NCBI GenBank assembly: GCA_965230065.1
Contig: OZ245942.1
Span: forward strand, 3,720,001 to 3,784,000
Length of the DNA stretch: 64,000 bases
Source: G965230065 sp965230065
Lineage (GTDB): Bacteria; Bacteroidota; Bacteroidia; Cytophagales; Cyclobacteriaceae
Reading direction: 5' to 3'
Below the pieces are notes generated by a model, which saw only the letters and a program-made list of their open reading frames with translations, was not told the DNA's origin and did not search any database. The position numbers and the translations under genes were made by a program. Positions 59,784 to 64,000 of this stretch are shown here, in pieces; within the stretch, counting starts at the first letter, position 1; each line of letters begins with the position of its first letter.

Positions 59784-60875
59784 ATGGGCAGTGTCATGCA
59801 TAATATATCTAGGAATCGGTCTGACCGCTATTTTCAGAAGCACAAGAGCGGTCTGACCGATAGGTACTATTGTTTTTTTATACACGACACCAGACATTAT
59901 TTTCTCATCCTTTCCCTCTTTTTACTGAGTGTGGGTTGTCATCCACAAAGTGAAAAAACTACGGCTAATCCGGGGGAGCAAGATTTGGTGATTACATCAT
60001 TCCAAAACCTGAATGCTGATCCTGAGACTGTGCATTTTCAGAACAACCTGCCTGTCAATAATGAGGGCGGGCATATTCAGGGAATACAGGCTTATACATA
60101 TCAGGGTACTCAGTACATATTTATGTCGGGCAGTTCGAGTACAGAGGCATATTATGCTGTTGTGAAAACCGGGGAAACCCATGAAGTTGTTTCGGTTAAC
60201 CCAATATTACAGAAACCCCTGAAACATGCGGGCGGGTTTCAGATACACCAAAACCTCATGGCCATTGGCATTGAAGACAACGAAGCCAGGGATGTTTCTA
60301 AGGTGTATATTTATGAACTCAACGATCCGCTGCACCCTCCCGAAAAACCTGTAAAGATGATTGAACGTTCCGGCCCTTACGAGCGAGCCACCGCCGGATG
60401 TGTAGCCATCACCACCTACCAGGGACAAATATTGGTGATGGTGGGCGACTGGAGTACCCGGCACCTGGACATATATGCCTGTGCGCAACAAGGGTGGAAA
60501 AATGATGAAGCGCAGTTCGAACTCCTGGCTTCCGTCAGCACAGCTACCCTGCCCAAAGATGATTGGGTTACCCCTTCCTGGCTGGCTTACCAAAATATCA
60601 ACCTCATCCATCACGAGGGCAATTTATACCTGGTGGGTCTGGGTGCCAATAAAGTCGAGGAAGATGTTGCAGACTTATTCCGGGTTGAAGAAAAAGGTAT
60701 GAAAACCTGGCACTTTGAGAAGGTAGCCACGAAAAAGTTTGAAAGAGAAAACGGTACAAATTTCAGGTGGGGGGCGGGTGTTGTTTGGCATCATGCACAA
60801 GGTTTTACCAGTATACTTTCCAGCACAGGCCACTTGGAAACACATTCCCTCTTCAACCAATATGATAATCAGTAA
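59784..60875 (+). CDS. Hypothetical lipoprotein, possible beta-propeller
   Basis: Up to 363 residues. The lipobox LLSVGC is near residue 52, preceded by the hydrophobic helix HYFLILSLFLLSVG. The 35-residue polar leader before it is abnormally long. ATG 59784 and ATG 59796 are the only ATGs before the lipobox, so either the leader is real or a non-ATG start is used. Mature sequence has repeated four-strand blocks (GGHIQGIQAYTYQGTQYIFMSGSSS, then MIERSGPYERATAGCVAITTYQGQILVMVGDW, then NLIHHEGNLYLVGLGANK), consistent with a propeller. I know no named family. Lies 48 bp after the cupin-like gene. Confidence 0.6.
   Translation: MGSVMHNISRNRSDRYFQKHKSGLTDRYYCFFIHDTRHYFLILSLFLLSVGCHPQSEKTTANPGEQDLVITSFQNLNADPETVHFQNNLPVNNEGGHIQGIQAYTYQGTQYIFMSGSSSTEAYYAVVKTGETHEVVSVNPILQKPLKHAGGFQIHQNLMAIGIEDNEARDVSKVYIYELNDPLHPPEKPVKMIERSGPYERATAGCVAITTYQGQILVMVGDWSTRHLDIYACAQQGWKNDEAQFELLASVSTATLPKDDWVTPSWLAYQNINLIHHEGNLYLVGLGANKVEEDVADLFRVEEKGMKTWHFEKVATKKFERENGTNFRWGAGVVWHHAQGFTSILSSTGHLETHSLFNQYDNQ
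59815..59861. promoter_or_regulatory. Twin GGTCnGACC palindromes near the lipoprotein start
   Basis: ATCGGTCTGACCGCT at 59815-59829 and AGCGGTCTGACCGAT at 59847-59861 are near-perfect inverted copies (one central mismatch), and each is itself a palindrome CGGTC-T-GACCG. Their centres are 32 bp apart, about three helical turns, as expected for paired operator sites. They fall inside the annotated first codons of the lipoprotein, which suggests that the true start is later or that they act within the message. Confidence 0.5.
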
Positions 60876-61021
60876 TCATTGCATTGCTGATTTTTTTCAA
60901 AAAACCTTCTTAATTATTGGCAAATCCCTAAGTAATTTCTATTATTAAGTACAGGTGTAAATTTGCAGTAATACCACGAGCGGTATTCGTGCTGGTAATA
61001 TCGGATAAACTACCTGCAATA

Positions 61022-62344
61022 ATGGGAAGGGCACTGTACAAGGCATTTTTAGTATTTGCCTCTCAATATTTTTTTATTGCCTTTTTTGTGTGTACCGGTT
61101 GCACAAAGGCTGAGTCGGAGTTTCAACAACGCAAGGTATACATCAAAAAAGAGGAGGACAGGTACGTATTGTACCGGAATAATGAACCTTTCCGCATAAA
61201 AGGGGCAGCCGGATTTTCGCACATCCCTGCCCTGAAACAAGCTGGGGGCAATACCATCCGTACCTGGGACACTGTAAATATTGCCGCCATTTTGGACGAA
61301 GCACTGGCCCATGATATTGCCGTAATTGTAGGGTTTCCCATGCCGGAAAGCAGGTACCTTTTCTATTATGAAGACTCAGCCAAAGTAGCCGGTCAGTTTC
61401 ATGCTTTCAAAGCGATTGTAGAAAGATATAAAGACCATCCAGCAGTATTGATGTGGTGCTTGGGCAATGAACTCCATTTTCCTTTCAAGCCCAACTACCG
61501 CCCTTTTTACCAGGCGTTTAACAATCTGTTGGATATGATACATACCACAGACCCACACCATCCGGTAACCACAGCCCTGCTTAATTTTCAGGAAAAAAAT
61601 ATCATCAATGTGCGCTTAAAAATTCCGGACCTGGATGTGCTCTCATTCAATACTTTTGGCAGGCTGGCAACGTTCAGAAAGGAATTAGATAATTTCGCCT
61701 GGTTTTGGAATGGGCCTTACTTCATCAGCGAATGGGGTATCAATGGTCCCTGGGAGGAGCAAACTACAGCCTGGAAAGCCCCGATAGAAAATACCAGTAC
61801 AAAAAAGGGTGAGCAAATTTTGGGAATTCATGAACAGTATATGCCTGTGCAAGACCCAAGGTTTTTGGGCGCCTGTATATTTTTCTGGGGGCAAAAACAG
61901 GAAACAACGCACACCTGGTTCAGCATTTTTTCAGAGGAAGGATATACTTCAGAAGCCGTACATGCTATGCAAAATATTTGGAGAGGGACAAAACCTGTAA
62001 ACCAAGCCCCGCAGATTGAATACATGCTGGTAGGAAAAAAAGGTGCGTATGATAATATCATGGTATCGCCGCATACTACTCAGACTGCTGAAGTATTGAT
62101 GCATGAACCAGATGGGGACCCGGTGCAGGTAAAGTGGGAAGTTTTGCCTGAAGACTGGTACAAAATAAATGATGATTCCCGCTCCAAACCTGTATCTGTT
62201 GCATCGACGATTATGGCAGAAGAAGGACGGCAGTTGCAATTCAGGGCACCTGCACAGGAGGGGCCTTACCGGATATTTGTGGAAGTTGTTGATAATCAGG
62301 GAAACTATGCCACGGCCAATACTCCCATTTATGTAATAGAATAA
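61022..62344 (+). CDS. GH2-type glycoside hydrolase lipoprotein
   Basis: About 440 residues from ATG 61022 (in-frame ATG 60989 adds 11). The lipobox is FFVCTGC. The catalytic part is a GH2/GH-A clan TIM barrel: RIKGAAGFSHIPALKQAGGNTIRTWD, HPAVLMWCLGNELHFPFKP with the acid/base Glu in GNE, and GPYFISEWGINGPWE with the nucleophile Glu in SEWG. Both are at normal spacing. A C-terminal Ig-like domain (residues about 350-440) closes the protein. It lacks the N-terminal jelly-roll of classic beta-galactosidases. It is followed after 3 bp by a cellulose-synthase-like gene, so it probably trims or modifies the polymer made by that synthase. Exact specificity unknown. Confidence 0.82.
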   Translation: MGRALYKAFLVFASQYFFIAFFVCTGCTKAESEFQQRKVYIKKEEDRYVLYRNNEPFRIKGAAGFSHIPALKQAGGNTIRTWDTVNIAAILDEALAHDIAVIVGFPMPESRYLFYYEDSAKVAGQFHAFKAIVERYKDHPAVLMWCLGNELHFPFKPNYRPFYQAFNNLLDMIHTTDPHHPVTTALLNFQEKNIINVRLKIPDLDVLSFNTFGRLATFRKELDNFAWFWNGPYFISEWGINGPWEEQTTAWKAPIENTSTKKGEQILGIHEQYMPVQDPRFLGACIFFWGQKQETTHTWFSIFSEEGYTSEAVHAMQNIWRGTKPVNQAPQIEYMLVGKKGAYDNIMVSPHTTQTAEVLMHEPDGDPVQVKWEVLPEDWYKINDDSRSKPVSVASTIMAEEGRQLQFRAPAQEGPYRIFVEVVDNQGNYATANTPIYVIE

Positions 62345-62347
62345 TTT

Positions 62348-64000
62348 ATGCCAGAAAAAACGCCCGTAAAACCACCTTCACGCAGCGAACTGCTCACCCT
62401 AAGGGCGATGATTATTATTGGTATTGGGAGTATGGGTTGCTTTCTCTATGTTCTGCTGCAACCCCAAAATATCGGTTATGCTCCATTTTACTGGATACTT
62501 ATAGTTGCTATTCTGTATGCTTTTTTCAGAATATTGCACGAATGGTATCATTACTTTGCCATTAGTATTCCTGCGGAACCGCCCCAAACCCGCCAATTTA
62601 CTGTAGATATTTTTACCACTTATTTCCCGGGTGAGCCTTACCCCATGGTGATAGAAACTCTGAAAGCTATACGGAAAATTACTTATCCCCATACTGCTTA
62701 TTTGTGCGATGAAGCCAATGATCCTTATTTGCGTGAAATATGCAGCGAACTGGGTGTTGTACATCTTACGCGCAATGACAGGAAAGATGCCAAAGCAGGA
62801 AATATCAACAACGCTTTACAGCATTCAACCGGAGAGCTTTGCGTGGTGCTGGACCCCGATCATGTGCCTGTACCTTATTTTTTGGATACTATTGTTCCGC
62901 ATTTTAACAATCCTGAGGTTGGGTTTGTGCAGGTAGTACAAGCCTATAAAAATCTGCACGAAAGCCTGATTGCCAAAGGTGCCGCACAGCAAACTTTTCA
63001 GTTTTACGGCCCTATGATGATGGCCATGCACCGGTACGGCACCGTACAGGCTATCGGGGCAAACTGCACATTCCGGCGGACAGCTTTAGCATCTATTGGC
63101 GGGCATGCGGCGGGGCTGTCGGAAGATATGCACACTGCCATGCGTCTGCATGCAAAGGGGTGGAAATCAGTATACCTGCCTGCTGTACTCTCGAGGGGTT
63201 TGGTGCCCTCTACCTTGTCGGCCTATTACAAACAACAACTGAAATGGTCGAGGGGTACTTTTGAATTATTGATCAGTACCTATCCCAGGCTTTTCAGGCA
63301 TTTTACCTTGCGGCAGCGTTTTCACTATGGCACACTTCCTTTTCATTTTCTTTGCGGTGTTATATTTCTTGTCAACTTTTTTATACCCATTTTATCATTG
63401 GTGATGGGGGTGATACCTTTTCGTATAGATTTGATCACTTTTTTCCTGTTAGGGTTTCCCCTTTTGGTATCAACAGCCCTGATCCGGCATTATGTGCAGC
63501 GGTGGGTCATGGAAGAAAATGAAAGAGGGTTCCATGTGGTAGGCGGGCTCCTGCTGATTGGCACATGGTGGGTATATCTGCTAGGGTTTGTTTATACCCT
63601 TATACGGAAAAAAGTACCCTATATTCCTACGCCTAAAGATGATGCCTCTTCAAACCCCTGGAAACTGCTTCTGCCCAATATCATCATTGGTGTTTTATCC
63701 ATAGTTGCCATTGTATACGGACTGGCATTTGACTGGAATCCATACTCTTTCGTAATGGCCGGTATTGCTGCACTGAATTGCCTGTTCATGTTATTTGTTG
63801 TCATAGCAGCTTATCAGCATACGATTGCATCATGGTTGGGCCGGTTCAGGCTTTTCCGTACTACCGGTGTTCATCTGAAAAATATTAAAACAACATTCTG
63901 GCATGCCCGGCACTATGTATACTCCGGTGTAAGAAAGCTTGCATTGCCCCTGATTCTCATCACTGTAGAACTCAGTGCTTTTTTGTTGATTCATGAAACC
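62348..64000 (+). CDS. Cellulose-synthase-like GT2 family glycosyltransferase, 3' end missing
   Basis: An open frame from ATG 62348 to the edge, 551 codons and no stop. N-terminal transmembrane helices (MIIIGIGSMGCFLYVLL and FYWILIVAILYAFF) are followed by a GT-A domain: VDIFTTYFPGEPYPMV, then KAGNINNALQHSTGELCVVLDPDHVP (the DxD metal site as DPD), SEDMHTAMRLHAKGW (catalytic Asp) and YKQQLKWSRGTFELL (a QxxKW variant of QxxRW). The set D, DxD, D, Q..W is that of processive beta-glycan synthases such as BcsA. At least four more membrane helices follow. The polymer could be cellulose or a related exopolysaccharide. Tight 3-bp spacing after the GH2 gene indicates one operon. Confidence 0.88.
   Translation, partial: MPEKTPVKPPSRSELLTLRAMIIIGIGSMGCFLYVLLQPQNIGYAPFYWILIVAILYAFFRILHEWYHYFAISIPAEPPQTRQFTVDIFTTYFPGEPYPMVIETLKAIRKITYPHTAYLCDEANDPYLREICSELGVVHLTRNDRKDAKAGNINNALQHSTGELCVVLDPDHVPVPYFLDTIVPHFNNPEVGFVQVVQAYKNLHESLIAKGAAQQTFQFYGPMMMAMHRYGTVQAIGANCTFRRTALASIGGHAAGLSEDMHTAMRLHAKGWKSVYLPAVLSRGLVPSTLSAYYKQQLKWSRGTFELLISTYPRLFRHFTLRQRFHYGTLPFHFLCGVIFLVNFFIPILSLVMGVIPFRIDLITFFLLGFPLLVSTALIRHYVQRWVMEENERGFHVVGGLLLIGTWWVYLLGFVYTLIRKKVPYIPTPKDDASSNPWKLLLPNIIIGVLSIVAIVYGLAFDWNPYSFVMAGIAALNCLFMLFVVIAAYQHTIASWLGRFRLFRTTGVHLKNIKTTFWHARHYVYSGVRKLALPLILITVELSAFLLIHET

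Overview
The window is chromosomal DNA from a member of the Bacteroidota, most likely a Cytophagales-type organism. The evidence is a giant secreted protein with a gliding-motility (type IX secretion) C-terminal domain next to a PorP/SprF gene, promoters of the Bacteroidota form TTG-N19-TAnnTTTG, almost no Shine-Dalgarno sequences, many lipoproteins, and housekeeping proteins with Bacteroidota-like sequences. No rRNA, CRISPR array or complete prophage is visible.

Layout. 1-9.5 kb: the edge of a four-helix-bundle (23S rRNA intervening-sequence type) gene, then a 2599-residue repeat protein with a T9SS sorting domain and its PorP/SprF partner. 9.6-18.3 kb: a core block with purA, a Fur-family regulator, a bifunctional Rel/SpoT, tRNA-Leu(TAG), trigger factor, clpP and clpX, then a Uma2-type nuclease gene. 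18.3-30.2 kb: an exported endonuclease/phosphatase-fold lipoprotein, an M15 peptidase lipoprotein, an ABC exporter broken by one in-frame TGA, a multi-PAS histidine kinase, a menE-like ligase directly downstream of a lone nuoL, and a second ABC exporter. 30.4-33.1 kb: an accessory patch with an IS982-family element that sits inside an older element with the same ends, a structured 123-bp repeat, a short hypothetical gene and a relic.

33-46.5 kb: an exported catabolic-looking region. It has a Tat-type sugar isomerase/epimerase-like protein, a TauD-like dioxygenase, a membrane-anchored winged-helix regulator, and two pairs of planctomycete-type cytochrome/DUF1549/DUF1553 proteins with DUF1501 proteins. 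The two large proteins carry different carbohydrate-binding modules (CBM6-like and LamG) at the same place between their conserved domains. 46.5-50.3 kb is rich in short GC palindromes and tandem repeats around a DUF1828/DUF1829-type gene pair and a LuxR-type regulator.

50.3-57.2 kb is visibly AT-rich and holds five co-directional, closely spaced genes with an unusual mix: an L,D-transpeptidase-like protein with a WSAGC motif, a four-helix membrane protein with a trypsin-like domain predicted to lie in the cytoplasm, a large exported protein with a Cys-rich insert and possible C-terminal barrel, an SdiA-regulated/phytase-like exported propeller, and a two-helix membrane protein with a SPOR-like end. 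This is my best candidate for an undescribed envelope or conflict system.

57.5-64 kb: an HU-like/DUF4469 DNA-binding protein, a 112-bp GC-rich hairpin, a cupin-like exported protein, a lipoprotein, and a GH2-type glycosidase lipoprotein directly followed by a cellulose-synthase-like GT2 gene that runs off the window.
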